The notes beneath the pieces are model-generated. The model made no database searches, had not been told where the DNA came from, and saw only the letters and a list, made by a program, of their open reading frames with translations. Below, in pieces: positions 45,088 to 54,262 of a stretch of 64,000 bases of DNA. Position 1 is the stretch's first letter; every line of letters begins with the position of its first letter. The DNA comes from Cryobacterium levicorallinum (GTDB lineage: Bacteria > Actinomycetota > Actinomycetes > Actinomycetales > Microbacteriaceae), in assembly GCF_004402405.1 (NCBI RefSeq), contig NZ_SOFE01000014.1, positions 310,001 through 374,000 of the forward strand, given 5' to 3'. The translations under genes were made by a program, and so were the position numbers.

Positions 45088-45322
45088 CCTGCGCGCCGAA
45101 GCCCGACACGCTCGCGCCGAGCTCGCCTCGACGCTCGATGCGATCGAGTACAAGCTCAATATCCCCAAGCAGCTGCGCATCAAGCGCCGCCGCCTGACCC
45201 ACGCCCTGTACCAACTCGGCGAAGACAGCCCGGCCGCCCTCATCAGCATCGCCCTCGGTGCGGCGACCGTGGTCGGTGTCATCGTCTGGTTCGGCGCCTC
45301 CGCGGTGGCCAAAAACCGGTAG
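45074..45322 (+). CDS. DUF3618-like small protein
   Basis: An 82-residue protein: LRAEARHARAELASTLDAIEYKLN at the N-terminus is the DUF3618 pattern, followed by a basic stretch and one C-terminal membrane helix (ALISIALGAATVVGVIVWFGA). DUF3618 genes occur beside DUF1469 genes in actinobacteria, as here. GGGAG lies nine nt upstream of the ATG at 45074. Role unknown; membrane or envelope association is likely. Confidence 0.75.
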   Translation: MTTNDLRAEARHARAELASTLDAIEYKLNIPKQLRIKRRRLTHALYQLGEDSPAALISIALGAATVVGVIVWFGASAVAKNR

Positions 45323-45394
45323 CAAGTGGGGTGGGTTCACAGCAACCGCACTGCTCATTTTGGTACCGGGGGCAATTCAGAGCAAACTAGACCC

Positions 45395-46147
45395 ATGACT
45401 CACCCGGCTGCCGGAGAGGCAGTAACCAGCGTTCAGCCCACCACTCCCACCGATACCGAGGTAACCGCGGCTTCGCCGCAAGGATTCACCCTCTTTACCG
45501 TGCTGCGAAGAGACCCGCACAACCCCGATGATCTCGACGGCCGCGATGTTCCGCACGCCGTGAACGAGCTCGACGACGTGGTGGCCTTGATCGAAGCCGA
45601 GGGCGTCACCGTGCGCGGCTTCTACGATGTCTCCGGCCTCAAGGCCGATTCCGACGTCATGATCTGGACCCACGCGCCCGAGGCAGAGACCTTGCAGTGG
45701 GCGAACCGTGAGCTGCGCCGCAGCCGCCTGCTGAAGAGCCTGTTGCCAACCTGGAACGCCATGGGCGTGCATCGGGACGCCGAATTCAACAAGAGCCACG
45801 TGCCCGGATTCCTGCGCGGAGTCGAGCCCAAGGCCTGGCTCACCATCTACCCCTTCGTGCGCAGCTTCGAGTGGTATCTGCTGCCCGAGACTGAGCGCAG
45901 CGCCATGCTCGCCGACCACGGCCGCAAGGGCGCCGCCTACCGCGGTGCAATCGCCAACACCGTCTCCGCCTTCGCCCTCGGCGACTACGAATGGCTGCTG
46001 CCGATCGAGAGCGACGAGCTCACCGAGCTCGTCGACCTGATGCGCGGCCTGCGCGACACCGAGGCGCGTCGCCACGTGCGCGAGGAGATCCCGTTCTATA
46101 CCGGACGCCGCATCTCCACCGCCGAGCTGGTCGAGGTGCTTCAGTAA
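45395..46147 (+). CDS. hemQ: Coproheme decarboxylase (HemQ/ChdC)
   Basis: A 250-residue protein of the chlorite dismutase fold. TIYPFVRSFEWYLLP carries the region of the catalytic tyrosine and MLADHGRKG the heme-ligand histidine of the coproheme decarboxylase family. It performs the last step of the coproporphyrin-dependent pathway, turning coproheme into heme b. The ATG at 45395 was chosen because the upstream 23 codons lack a Shine-Dalgarno and are not family-like. Stop overlaps the hemH ATG (TAATG). Confidence 0.9.
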   Translation: MTHPAAGEAVTSVQPTTPTDTEVTAASPQGFTLFTVLRRDPHNPDDLDGRDVPHAVNELDDVVALIEAEGVTVRGFYDVSGLKADSDVMIWTHAPEAETLQWANRELRRSRLLKSLLPTWNAMGVHRDAEFNKSHVPGFLRGVEPKAWLTIYPFVRSFEWYLLPETERSAMLADHGRKGAAYRGAIANTVSAFALGDYEWLLPIESDELTELVDLMRGLRDTEARRHVREEIPFYTGRRISTAELVEVLQ

Positions 46148-47271
46148 TGACCGCGTACGACGCAGTGCTGCTCGCCGGTTTCGGCGGACCCGAAGGCCAG
46201 GACGACGTGATTCCGTTCCTGCGCAACGTGACCGGTGGTCGCGGCATCCCGGAAGAGCGCCTCGAAGAGGTGGCCACCCACTACCGCCACTTCGGCGGTG
46301 TGAGCCCGATCAACGACCAGAACCGCGTGCTCAAGGCCGCTCTGCAGGTTGAACTCCAGCGTCGAGGCATCGACCTGCCCGTGATCTGGGGCAACCGAAA
46401 CTGGGCGCCCTACCTGAAAGACACGATCAGTGAGGCCCACGATGCCGGTCAGGATCGCCTGCTGGCCATCGCGACGAGTGCCTACAGCTCCTACAGCGGA
46501 TGCCGCCAGTACCGTGAAGACTTCGCCGCAGCCCTGACCGACACGGGCCTAAACGACAAGGTCCACATCGACAAGATCCGCCAGTTCTTCGACCACCCCG
46601 GCTTCGTCACCCCGTTCATCGTCGGTGTCACCCAAGGACTCCAGGATGTCGTCGCGGCCATGCCCGGCATCGACGTCGACTCCGAGGTCGAGATTCTGTT
46701 CTCGACCCACTCGATCCCGATGACGGACGCCAACAAGAGCGGCCCGGCCGATCGCGGCTTCGGCGAGGGTGGCGCCTACGAGGCGCAGCACCGCGCCGTC
46801 GCCCAGGTCGTCATGGACGCCCTCGTGGAACCCGAAGACGCGTCCACCCCGCTCAAAACGCAATGGCAGCTGGTCTACCAGTCCCGCAGTGGACCGCCCA
46901 GCATGCCGTGGCTCGAACCCGATATCAACGATGCGATCGCCCTGCTGCCGGCCCGCGGCATCCGTGCTGTGATTATTGTGCCGCTCGGTTTCGTGAGCGA
47001 TCATATGGAGGTCATGTGGGACCTCGACAACGAGGCCATGGAAACCAGTGCGAAGTTCGGGATTCACGCCGTGCGCGTACCGACCCCCGGCATTTCGCCC
47101 GACTTCGTCAGCGGCCTGGGCGACCTGATCGAGGAACGCCTCAACGACACCCCGGTCGAAGACCGTCCGGCCAAGACCACGCTCGGCCCCTGGTACGACG
47201 TCTGTCGCCCCGGCTGCTGTGAAAACGTGCGGCTCGGCTTCAAGCCGGCCGTCGCGGGAATGGCACCATGA
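46147..47271 (+). CDS. hemH: Coproporphyrin ferrochelatase (HemH/CpfC)
   Basis: A 374-residue ferrochelatase: LLAGFGGPEGQDDVIPFLRNVTGGRGIP at the N-terminus, YSGCRQYRED in the middle, and the metal-site segment ILFSTHSIPMTDANKSGP. The C-terminal DVCRPGCCENVRLG and the internal GCRQ cysteine fit the [2Fe-2S] ligands of actinobacterial enzymes. It inserts iron into coproporphyrin III. Overlaps hemQ by one base and hemC by four. Confidence 0.93.
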   Translation: MTAYDAVLLAGFGGPEGQDDVIPFLRNVTGGRGIPEERLEEVATHYRHFGGVSPINDQNRVLKAALQVELQRRGIDLPVIWGNRNWAPYLKDTISEAHDAGQDRLLAIATSAYSSYSGCRQYREDFAAALTDTGLNDKVHIDKIRQFFDHPGFVTPFIVGVTQGLQDVVAAMPGIDVDSEVEILFSTHSIPMTDANKSGPADRGFGEGGAYEAQHRAVAQVVMDALVEPEDASTPLKTQWQLVYQSRSGPPSMPWLEPDINDAIALLPARGIRAVIIVPLGFVSDHMEVMWDLDNEAMETSAKFGIHAVRVPTPGISPDFVSGLGDLIEERLNDTPVEDRPAKTTLGPWYDVCRPGCCENVRLGFKPAVAGMAP

Positions 47272-48221
47272 CCGTCATTCGAGTAGGTACCCGCGCGAGT
47301 GCCCTCGCCCTCGCGCAGACCCAGACCATCGTCAACCGCATCGCTGCGTCGGCCGGCGTCGAAGTTGAAATCGTGAGCGTCACCACGCACGGCGATACCT
47401 CCACCGAGCCACTCTCGAGCCTCGGCGGCACCGGAGTGTTCGCGAGCGCCCTGCGTGAAGCCCTGCTGAATGACGAGTGCGACGTCATCGTGCACTCGTT
47501 CAAAGATTTGCCGACCGAGGCCCACGCAGGCTTGCGCATTGGCGCAATCCCCAAGAGAGCGGATGCCCGCGACGTGCTGGTCGCGCGCGCCGGCTTCACC
47601 CTCGATACCCTTCCGGAGGGTGCCCGCGTCGGTACGGGTTCGCCCCGCCGCGTCGCCCAGTTGCTGGAGCGTCGCCCCGACCTCACGATCGTGGACATTC
47701 GCGGCAACATCGACACTCGGATCGGGCGCGTCGCCGAGGGCGACCTCGACGCCGTCGTGCTGGCCGCGGCTGGCCTAGGTCGTCTCGGTCGTCTCGAATC
47801 CCTCGCGCCGGAGTTTCTCGAGCTGTCAGCCTGGCCGACCGCTCCCGGCCAGGGTGCGCTCGCGATCGAGGTGCGTGACGGCAAGCCGGAGCGCCTGCTC
47901 GGCGTGGCACTCGCGGCGATGAACCATGGCTCTACTCAGGCGACAACCGCCGCCGAACGCACCGTGCTGGCCCGACTGGAGGCCGGTTGCGCCGCGCCGA
48001 TCGGCGCCACCGCCGTGGTCGACGATGGACTGCTCTTTCTCACCGCAACCGTGTACAGCCCGGATGGATCCCGCAAGATCACCAGCTCGCACGCGGCGAC
48101 GCCCGATTCCCACTCCGCACCCCATCTCACCGAAGCCGCGCTCGATGTGGCCGAACGAGTGTCCATAGATCTTCTGGCCGGTGGCGCGGCCGAGTTCGCT
48201 CCCCTGAAAGTGACTGAGTGA
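47268..48221 (+). CDS. hemC: Hydroxymethylbilane synthase (porphobilinogen deaminase)
   Basis: A 317-residue enzyme: VRVGTRASALALAQTQ-like N-terminus, VIVHSFKDLPTE and RRVAQLLERRPDL substrate-binding segments, and the dipyrromethane cofactor cysteine in LEAGCAAPIGA. It polymerises four porphobilinogens. Its ATG overlaps the hemH stop (ATGA). Confidence 0.95.
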   Translation: MTVIRVGTRASALALAQTQTIVNRIAASAGVEVEIVSVTTHGDTSTEPLSSLGGTGVFASALREALLNDECDVIVHSFKDLPTEAHAGLRIGAIPKRADARDVLVARAGFTLDTLPEGARVGTGSPRRVAQLLERRPDLTIVDIRGNIDTRIGRVAEGDLDAVVLAAAGLGRLGRLESLAPEFLELSAWPTAPGQGALAIEVRDGKPERLLGVALAAMNHGSTQATTAAERTVLARLEAGCAAPIGATAVVDDGLLFLTATVYSPDGSRKITSSHAATPDSHSAPHLTEAALDVAERVSIDLLAGGAAEFAPLKVTE

Positions 48222-48225
48222 CCAC

Positions 48226-49014
48226 GTGACCAATCGACTGACCAAGCCCCTCGCGGGCTGGCGTGTTCTCGTTCCGCGCGGCGGCCCCTGGGGCGACCAG
48301 GTCGCAGCGAACCTGCGCGCCAAGGGCGCACACCCGATCGTCGCACCGATGATCAACTTCGCCGCCACCGATGACGCCCCGGCTCTGAACGCGGCGCTGA
48401 CCCGTCTGGCCGCCGGGGATTTCGACTGGATGACCATCACCAGCGCCACGACCGTCGACGTACTCTCGTCGCACCGCGCGGTCGTCGCCCCGGGAACTCG
48501 CATCGCCGCCGTCGGTGAGACCACGGCCGCCGCACTCATCGCGGCCGGCTACCACGTGGACATCGTGCCCTCCGAAGACAACTCCGCCCGAGGACTGCTC
48601 GAGGAATGGGAAACCGCGACCGCGGGGGTTATTCCGTTGCGCGTGCTCACCCTGCGCAGTGAGATCGCCAAGCCGCTGCTCAGCGAGGGACTGCGCCGCG
48701 TCGGCCACGACGTTGAATCGGTCGTCGCTTACCGCACCATCGGTGTTCCGGTCAGCGACCAGGTGGTCGCCGACGTTAAGGCTGGGCTCGTGCACGCCGT
48801 ACTCGTCACGAGCGGCAGCGTTGCTCGTCAAGTGCGCGAACAGTTCGGGGACATTCCCGAACGCACCCTGGTTGCCTGCATCGGCCCGCAGACCGCCAGG
48901 GACTCCCGGACCCTCGGACTGCGCGTCGACGTTGTCGCCTCGGAGCGCAGCGCCGAGTCACTCATCGATGCACTCGTCGATGCAGCACTCGCGGGGAGCA
49001 CGCCAGCAGCCTGA
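48226..49014 (+). CDS. hemD: Uroporphyrinogen-III synthase
   Basis: A 262-residue two-domain protein closing the tetrapyrrole ring with D-ring inversion. Sequence is weakly conserved in this family; GWRVLVPRGGPWGDQVAANLRAKGA, FDWMTITSATTVDVL and AVLVTSGSVARQVREQFG match. Start is a GTG 4 nt after hemC. Position between hemC and hemB supports the call. Confidence 0.88.
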   Translation: MTNRLTKPLAGWRVLVPRGGPWGDQVAANLRAKGAHPIVAPMINFAATDDAPALNAALTRLAAGDFDWMTITSATTVDVLSSHRAVVAPGTRIAAVGETTAAALIAAGYHVDIVPSEDNSARGLLEEWETATAGVIPLRVLTLRSEIAKPLLSEGLRRVGHDVESVVAYRTIGVPVSDQVVADVKAGLVHAVLVTSGSVARQVREQFGDIPERTLVACIGPQTARDSRTLGLRVDVVASERSAESLIDALVDAALAGSTPAA

Positions 49015-49072
49015 CCCAGCGCGGTAACGAGCCTATAACGAAATGCACAGCCGGGCGGCGTAGTGTAAAGGG

Positions 49073-50056
49073 GTGACCAAACCCGTTATCCGCCCACGAC
49101 GACTGCGCACCAGCGGCGCGCTTCGTCGCCTGGCCAGTGAAATCCGTCTCCACCCGGCCGAGCTCGTGCTCCCCATGTTCATTCGGGAGGGCAACGAGCA
49201 GCGGCCGATCAGCTCGATGCCCGGCGTCGTGCAGCACAGCATCGACAGCGCCCGTCGGGCCGTGGCTGAGGCGGCAGAAGCTGGTGTCGGGGGCATCATG
49301 CTGTTCGGAGTGCCAGAGGTGCGCGACGCGACCGGGACCGGCGCGACCGACCCCAACGGCATCCTCAACCTGGCCACCCGTGCTCTCGTCGACGAGATCG
49401 GTGATGCGCTCGTGGTGCAGACCGACTTGTGCCTGGATGAATTCACCGACCACGGCCATTGCGGCGTGCTCGCCGCCGATGGCCATGTCGATAACGACGC
49501 CACCCTCGAACGCTACCGCGACATGGCGCTGGCCCAGGCGAGCGCCGGTTCCGCGCTGCTCGGCCTCTCCGGCATGATGGACGGCCAGGTCGCCGCCGTG
49601 CGCGAAACCCTCGACTCCAATGGTTTCGAAGACACCGCTGTGCTGGCTTACTCGGCCAAGTACGCCTCGGCCTACTACGGCCCGTTCCGGGAGGCCGTCG
49701 CCTCGACCCTGGTCGGCGACCGCCGCACCTACCAGCTCGACCCGGCGAATCGACGCGAGGGCGTACGCGAAGCCCAGCTGGACATTGACGAGGGCGCCGA
49801 CATCGTCATGGTCAAACCGGCCGGCAGCTACCTCGACGTGCTCGCCGAGGTCGCCGCGATGAGTGATATTCCCGTTTGGGCATATCAAGTCTCTGGCGAA
49901 TACGCCATGATCGAAGCCGCAGCTGCGCAGGGCTGGATCGACCGGCGCCGCGCCGTCGAAGAGTCGGTACTGAGCATCCGTCGGGCCGGTGCCGACGCTG
50001 TACTTACCTATTGGGCCGTTGAATTGGCCACCTGGCTCAAGGAGGAGCGAGCATGA
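49073..50056 (+). CDS. hemB: Delta-aminolevulinic acid dehydratase (porphobilinogen synthase)
   Basis: A 327-residue enzyme joining two 5-aminolevulinates. Active-site lysines are in [16 protein letters not shown] and [15 protein letters not shown]. The metal site reads [15 protein letters not shown]: the second cysteine of the zinc triad is aspartate, as in magnesium-type enzymes. GTG start. The stop overlaps the hemL ATG (ATGA). Confidence 0.95.
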   Translation: MTKPVIRPRRLRTSGALRRLASEIRLHPAELVLPMFIREGNEQRPISSMPGVVQHSIDSARRAVAEAAEAGVGGIMLFGVPEVRDATGTGATDPNGILNLATRALVDEIGDALVVQTDLCLDEFTDHGHCGVLAADGHVDNDATLERYRDMALAQASAGSALLGLSGMMDGQVAAVRETLDSNGFEDTAVLAYSAKYASAYYGPFREAVASTLVGDRRTYQLDPANRREGVREAQLDIDEGADIVMVKPAGSYLDVLAEVAAMSDIPVWAYQVSGEYAMIEAAAAQGWIDRRRAVEESVLSIRRAGADAVLTYWAVELATWLKEERA

Positions 50057-51426
50057 CCGACACACTGTCAACCGAAGTGCACCACGTGGCCACCCGCAAC
50101 GACGAGCTGTTCGACCGAGCCCGGAAGGTCATTCCCGGGGGGGTGAACTCTCCGGTGCGGGCCTTTGGCTCGGTCGGCGGCACTCCGCTGTTTCTGGTGA
50201 AGGCCGCCGGCGCCTATGTCACCGACTCCGACGGTCGCGAATACGTCGACCTCGTCAACTCCTGGGGACCGGCCATTCTGGGCCACGCCCATCCCGAGGT
50301 CATCAAGGCCGTTCAGGATGCCGCCGCTCTCGGCCTGTCCTTTGGCGCCTCGACGCCCGCCGAGACCGAACTGGCCGAGCTCGTCGCCGAGAGGGTCGGC
50401 GCGGTCGAAAAGCTGCGCCTGGTGTCCACCGGCACCGAGGCGACCATGACCGCCATCCGACTGGCCCGCGGTTTCACCGGTCGTGACCTGCTGATCAAGT
50501 TCGCCGGGCACTACCACGGCCACTCCGACGGCCTGCTGGCCCAGGCCGGTTCCGGCCTCGCTACCCTCGCCCTGCCCGGTTCGGCCGGCGTCACGGCCGC
50601 GACCGCCGCGCAGACCCTCGTGTTGCCGTACAACGACCTCGATGCCGTGCGCGCCGCCTTTGAGGCACACCCGGGGCGCATCGCCGCGATCATCACCGAG
50701 GCTGCCGCCGCTAATATGGGCGTCGTCGCGCCGGATGCCGGCTTCAACGCGGCCCTGTCGGCGATCGCGCACGAGAACGGTTCCCTGCTCATCCTCGACG
50801 AGGTGCTCACTGGTTTTCGAGTGAGTCGCTCGGGCTTCTGGGGACTCGAGACCAGCAGTCTCGAGTCGGCCGGTGAAGAGTTTTACACGCCCGACCTGCT
50901 CGCCTTCGGCAAGATCATCGGCGGCGGCCTGCCCGTTGCTGCCCTCGGTGGCCGGGCCGATGTGATGGACTTTCTGGCACCGACCGGCCCGGTCTACCAA
51001 GCCGGAACGTTGTCGGGCAACCCGGTCGCGGTTGCGGCGGGCATCGCCACGCTCAACCTGCTCGACGAGAGCGTGTATGACCGGCTCAACGCGACCGCCA
51101 TCATCCTCTCTGAGGCTGTTTCTGCCTCGCTTGCCGCCGAGGGTGTCGCGCACCGGGTACAGCGGGCCGGCAACCTGTTCAGCTTCGTGTTCGGCGAGGA
51201 GGCGCAGGGTTCGGCTCCGCGCACCTACGCCGATGTACAGCGCCAGGAGGCTTTTCGCTACGCCCCGTTCTTTCACGCCATGCTCGATGGCGGCGTCTCG
51301 CTGCCGCCGAGCGTGTTCGAGGCCTGGTTTGTCTCCGACGCACACGATCAGAGCGCGATCGGGCGCATCTTCGAGGCGCTGCCCGCCGCGGCCAAAGCTG
51401 CAGCGGCAGCCCAGCCAACGGTCTAA
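50053..51426 (+). CDS. hemL: Glutamate-1-semialdehyde 2,1-aminomutase
   Basis: A 457-residue PLP enzyme making 5-aminolevulinate. The pyridoxal lysine is in [20 protein letters not shown]; other markers are [31 protein letters not shown] and LDEVLTGFR. It is the last gene of the heme operon and is followed by a strong hairpin. Confidence 0.95.
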   Translation: MTDTLSTEVHHVATRNDELFDRARKVIPGGVNSPVRAFGSVGGTPLFLVKAAGAYVTDSDGREYVDLVNSWGPAILGHAHPEVIKAVQDAAALGLSFGASTPAETELAELVAERVGAVEKLRLVSTGTEATMTAIRLARGFTGRDLLIKFAGHYHGHSDGLLAQAGSGLATLALPGSAGVTAATAAQTLVLPYNDLDAVRAAFEAHPGRIAAIITEAAAANMGVVAPDAGFNAALSAIAHENGSLLILDEVLTGFRVSRSGFWGLETSSLESAGEEFYTPDLLAFGKIIGGGLPVAALGGRADVMDFLAPTGPVYQAGTLSGNPVAVAAGIATLNLLDESVYDRLNATAIILSEAVSASLAAEGVAHRVQRAGNLFSFVFGEEAQGSAPRTYADVQRQEAFRYAPFFHAMLDGGVSLPPSVFEAWFVSDAHDQSAIGRIFEALPAAAKAAAAAQPTV

Positions 51427-51430
51427 TTGA

Positions 51431-51463
51431 GCACACGCTCCCGGACCGGCCGGGAGCGTGTGC
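51431..51463 (+). terminator. Strong terminator after hemL
   Basis: GCACACGCTCCCGG (51431-51444) pairs perfectly over 14 bp with CCGGGAGCGTGTGC (51450-51463) around a 5-nt loop, followed by TTCAGTT. It starts 5 nt after the hemL stop and ends the heme operon. Confidence 0.85.
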
Positions 51464-51551
51464 TTCAGTTGGAGAGTTCCTGCGCTGGGACATTACTGCT
51501 TTATTCGCGTCAGACAACGAGTTTTCGGGCCGGACCGGGCAGACTGGGATA

Positions 51552-51902
51552 ATGGCTTCCCTGAGCGTGCATTCCGACCGGCTCGAGATCCACTTGACGC
51601 GCACGGAAAGAACGCTCGCGCTGCGGCGTGACTCGATTGTGGTGCAGCGGGAGAACATCCGCTCGGTGATCATCACGGAAGATCCGTGGATCTGGCTGCG
51701 CGGCATCCGCTCACCGGGATCGATGATTCCGCTCGTGCTGGCGGCCGGAACCTGGAAGTTTCACGGCGGCAAGGACTTCGTCTCGATCAAGCGTCACCGC
51801 CCGGCCGTGGTGATCGACCTGGTCGACGAAGAATTCGCCCGCGTCATTCTCACCAGCCAGCACGCGGCCGACTTCGTCGACTCGCTGAAACTCCCCGCCT
51901 GA
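51552..51902 (+). CDS. Hypothetical protein, PH-domain-like
   Basis: A 116-residue protein with alternating beta-strand pattern: LSVHSDRLEIHLTRTERTLALRRDSIVVQRENIRSV, GSMIPLVLAAGTWKFHGGKDFVSIKRH and a final helix AADFVDSLKLPA. The layout of strands and one C-terminal helix looks like a small PH-like fold common in Microbacteriaceae; this is inference. No membrane segment or signal. It stands alone after the hemL terminator. Confidence 0.65.
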   Translation: MASLSVHSDRLEIHLTRTERTLALRRDSIVVQRENIRSVIITEDPWIWLRGIRSPGSMIPLVLAAGTWKFHGGKDFVSIKRHRPAVVIDLVDEEFARVILTSQHAADFVDSLKLPA

Positions 51903-51947
51903 CCCACTCGGGCTTGGCGTGGGCGCCATTGTCTTTGCGGCACCAAC

Positions 51948-52949
51948 TTAGGACAATGCCGTGCGCCCCTGTGCCATCAGGTGTTCTGCTGTGACAACAT
52001 CAGTGACAAGTACGTTGACCCATCCACCAGAAATAGCGGCATGAATGGCCTTATATTTGCTGGGGCCACCGGCCACCCCGAGCCTTCGGTCGGTATTACG
52101 CAGCTGCTTGAGGGTCACCCCGATGACAAGTTCATCGAGCTCTGACATTACCGGCTCACCATGAGCATCGATGAAGCGGAGATTTACTTCACCAACAGCT
52201 CCGAGCGACTTCGCGAGATCAAACTGCTCCTGGCTGAAGAAATTGCCTCCGGCCTCCAGTGGCGGTACGATTTCGCAGTTTCCGATACCCATCAAGGCGA
52301 TATCCATCTCGTCTAGGGCGCTCAAGGCTGCCCGAGTATGGAGGTCCTGCCCGAGTATTGCCGCCTTGACTTCCCGGGACGACACCACACCGGGGACCCG
52401 CAAGAATAGGGCGGCGGCTCCGGTGAGATGGGCCAAACGCTGAGTTGCACGAGTTGCTTCGTGCTGGAGCGTTGGCGGACCGACATCTCCCAGCATTTCC
52501 ACGACTCGCGTCGCGGCCAAACGTTGCAGGGGTTGTAGAGCTGACGTCATTTCTCGAAGCGATCGGCTCCAGGAAGTGAAACCTATCGTTTTTGTTTCTA
52601 AGGGCATGATGCGCAATATCGATGCCACAGCGTTTCCGAGGTCTTGGGTCAGGCGCGCCTCATCGTCATCGATCACGTCCACCACGTGAACTTCATCGAT
52701 ACCAAATTCTTGCTCGAGGGAGTCTTCGAGGTCCACGTGCAAACCTGGAGGGATCACGACGATCGTTCTGATTACATTAGCCTCTTCGGCGGCGCGCAGC
52801 AGCCGCGAAACGCGGGCCTGCGACACGCCGAGCAGGCTCGCAATCTCCGTTTGACGCATGTTGCGCGTGTGATAAAGCCTCGCGACTTTGGTGATCAAGC
52901 GTAGGTGCTCAACGTCGGCGCCACTGTCGTGGATCAAATTGTTCCTCAA
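51948..52949 (-). CDS. SorC/DeoR-type sugar-binding transcriptional regulator
   Basis: A 333-residue SorC-family regulator: an HTH about residues 20-60 (TRNMRQTEIASLLGVSQARVSRLL) and a sugar-phosphate-binding C-domain with LMGIGNCEIVPPL and GVAGGPSKYKAIHAAI. SorC-family regulators, including the erythritol repressor EryD, respond to phosphorylated sugars or polyols. The TTG at 52949 is the first workable start; no good Shine-Dalgarno was seen. It is divergent from the ABC importer and likely controls it (inference). Confidence 0.86.
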   Translation of the reverse strand: MRNNLIHDSGADVEHLRLITKVARLYHTRNMRQTEIASLLGVSQARVSRLLRAAEEANVIRTIVVIPPGLHVDLEDSLEQEFGIDEVHVVDVIDDDEARLTQDLGNAVASILRIMPLETKTIGFTSWSRSLREMTSALQPLQRLAATRVVEMLGDVGPPTLQHEATRATQRLAHLTGAAALFLRVPGVVSSREVKAAILGQDLHTRAALSALDEMDIALMGIGNCEIVPPLEAGGNFFSQEQFDLAKSLGAVGEVNLRFIDAHGEPVMSELDELVIGVTLKQLRNTDRRLGVAGGPSKYKAIHAAISGGWVNVLVTDVVTAEHLMAQGRTALS

Positions 52950-53029
52950 TCATTCTGGTCACCCGGGCCGTGACATTCCAAGCCTCGATGTGCCAGACGA
53001 GTTTCGCGCTTTGATGCCCAGTTTCTCAT

Positions 53030-53058
53030 TTGACACCTTCAACACCGACCCATATAGT
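53030..53058 (+). promoter_or_regulatory. Sigma-70-type promoter of the polyol cluster
   Basis: TTGACA (53030-53035) and TATAGT (53053-53058) are 17 bp apart, an almost ideal housekeeping promoter. It faces the ABC importer genes, 119 bp upstream of the first start codon. Confidence 0.8.
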
Positions 53059-53098
53059 TTCGATGAACGGTGGATTTTCAGTCCAGGCTAGCATAAAT

Positions 53099-53111
53099 AT
53101 GTTGGCAACAT
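53099..53111. promoter_or_regulatory. Putative SorC-regulator operator
   Basis: ATGTTGGCAACAT is a perfect 6-bp inverted repeat around one G, about 40 bp downstream of the -10 element and in the 5' leader of the importer mRNA, a position where a repressor could block transcription. A related dyad, GTTG-N4-CAAC, lies near 60808. Confidence 0.5.
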
Positions 53112-53176
53112 TGTTCGAGTTCCGTTCGTCCTCGGAGGACGAGTCATGAACCATGATGTTTCAAGGAAGAAACGTA

Positions 53177-54178
53177 ATGATCAAACGCAATTTTGCTCTG
53201 CGCATCGCCGTTGCGGCGGTGGGGGCTGTTGCTGCAGCCTCCGTATTCTCAGCCTGCAGCCAAACGGTCACTCCATCCACTACGGAGCCCGCCGCTGGCG
53301 GAAACAAAACCATTGGAATCGCAGTGGCCGACCAGAAATCTCTGTTCTATGTTGCCGCCGTCGACGGAATGGAGCAGGCGGCAAAGGAGGCTGGTTACAA
53401 GCTGATCACGCTGTCGGCCAACAACAACTCCAGCCAGCAGGTGAACCAGGTACAGGACCTGATCACTCAGCAGGTCGGCGCCATCATCTTTATCGCTCAG
53501 GACGCTACTTCAGCCGCTGCGGGAGTAAAGCTCGCCAACGATGCGGGCATTCCGATCATTGCTGTTGACCAGAAGCCTGAATCGGGTGATGGAAAACTGG
53601 CCACGTACATTGCAACGGACAGCGTCAAGGCCGCCGAAGAACTGTGCACCTGGCTTTTCGATCAGATCGGTGGCGCTGGAGACCTGGCAATTCTGCAGGG
53701 GCCGCTTGGAGCCACGGCCGAACTGCAGCGCAGCGAAGGCTGCGACAAGGCGCTGGCGAATTATCCAGACATCAACGTCGTGGCGATGGAATCGGCAAAT
53801 TGGGACGAGACTGAGGCCTTCACCGCCGCGCAGAACATCCTCACCGCGAACCCCAACCTGAAGGCATTCTTCGGCGAGAGTGACGCGATGGCCATGGGCG
53901 CCGCCAAGGCAGCCAAGCAGGATGGCCGCGAAGGACTGTTCTTCGTCGGAATCGACGGGTTCCCGACCATGTTTGAGGCCATCACTGGCGGACTGACGCA
54001 GGCCACCATGGCCCAGCAGCCTTACCTCATGGGTCAGATGTCCGTCAAGAACGCGGTCCAGATCGCGGAGGGAAAGACGGCCGACGTTCCGGAACTTCAG
54101 TACATGGACACTGTCCTCGTCACCAAAGAAAACGTCGCGGACAACGACCCGACGAAGTTTTACGGGCCCGACTTCTAA
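53177..54178 (+). CDS. Sugar/polyol ABC transporter substrate-binding lipoprotein (RbsB type)
   Basis: A 333-residue binding protein of the ribose/galactose class (CUT2). The signal peptide ends at VFSAC (lipobox cysteine about residue 27). The mature part begins IGIAVADQKSLFYVAAVDGMEQAAKEAGYKLI, with VDQKPESGDG and VGIDGFPTMFEAITGG typical of the family. AAGGAAG precedes the ATG at 53177. RbsB-like proteins in polyol loci bind erythritol, threitol, xylitol or pentoses; the ligand here is unknown. Confidence 0.9.
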   Translation: MIKRNFALRIAVAAVGAVAAASVFSACSQTVTPSTTEPAAGGNKTIGIAVADQKSLFYVAAVDGMEQAAKEAGYKLITLSANNNSSQQVNQVQDLITQQVGAIIFIAQDATSAAAGVKLANDAGIPIIAVDQKPESGDGKLATYIATDSVKAAEELCTWLFDQIGGAGDLAILQGPLGATAELQRSEGCDKALANYPDINVVAMESANWDETEAFTAAQNILTANPNLKAFFGESDAMAMGAAKAAKQDGREGLFFVGIDGFPTMFEAITGGLTQATMAQQPYLMGQMSVKNAVQIAEGKTADVPELQYMDTVLVTKENVADNDPTKFYGPDF

Positions 54179-54186
54179 ATAGAACG

Positions 54187-54230
54187 GGTGCGTGTGGGGC
54201 CGTCCCGAAGGTGAGGGCCCCATACGCACC
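54187..54230 (+). terminator. Intercistronic hairpin after the RbsB-type gene
   Basis: GGTGCGTGTGGGGCC (54187-54201) pairs with GGCCCCATACGCACC (54216-54230), one G-U pair, 14-nt loop. It lies between the binding-protein and ATPase genes, as in the iron operon at 5878-5911, and may stabilise the upstream message. Confidence 0.65.
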
Positions 54231-54262
54231 ACTGAGCTTTGACTGCAACGAGGTGGAACACG

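Noticed and set aside
53054-53067. ATAGTTT before the polyol cluster as a further ROK operator
   Set aside because: Only one half of the dyad is present and it coincides with the -10 TATAGT; the other half does not match.
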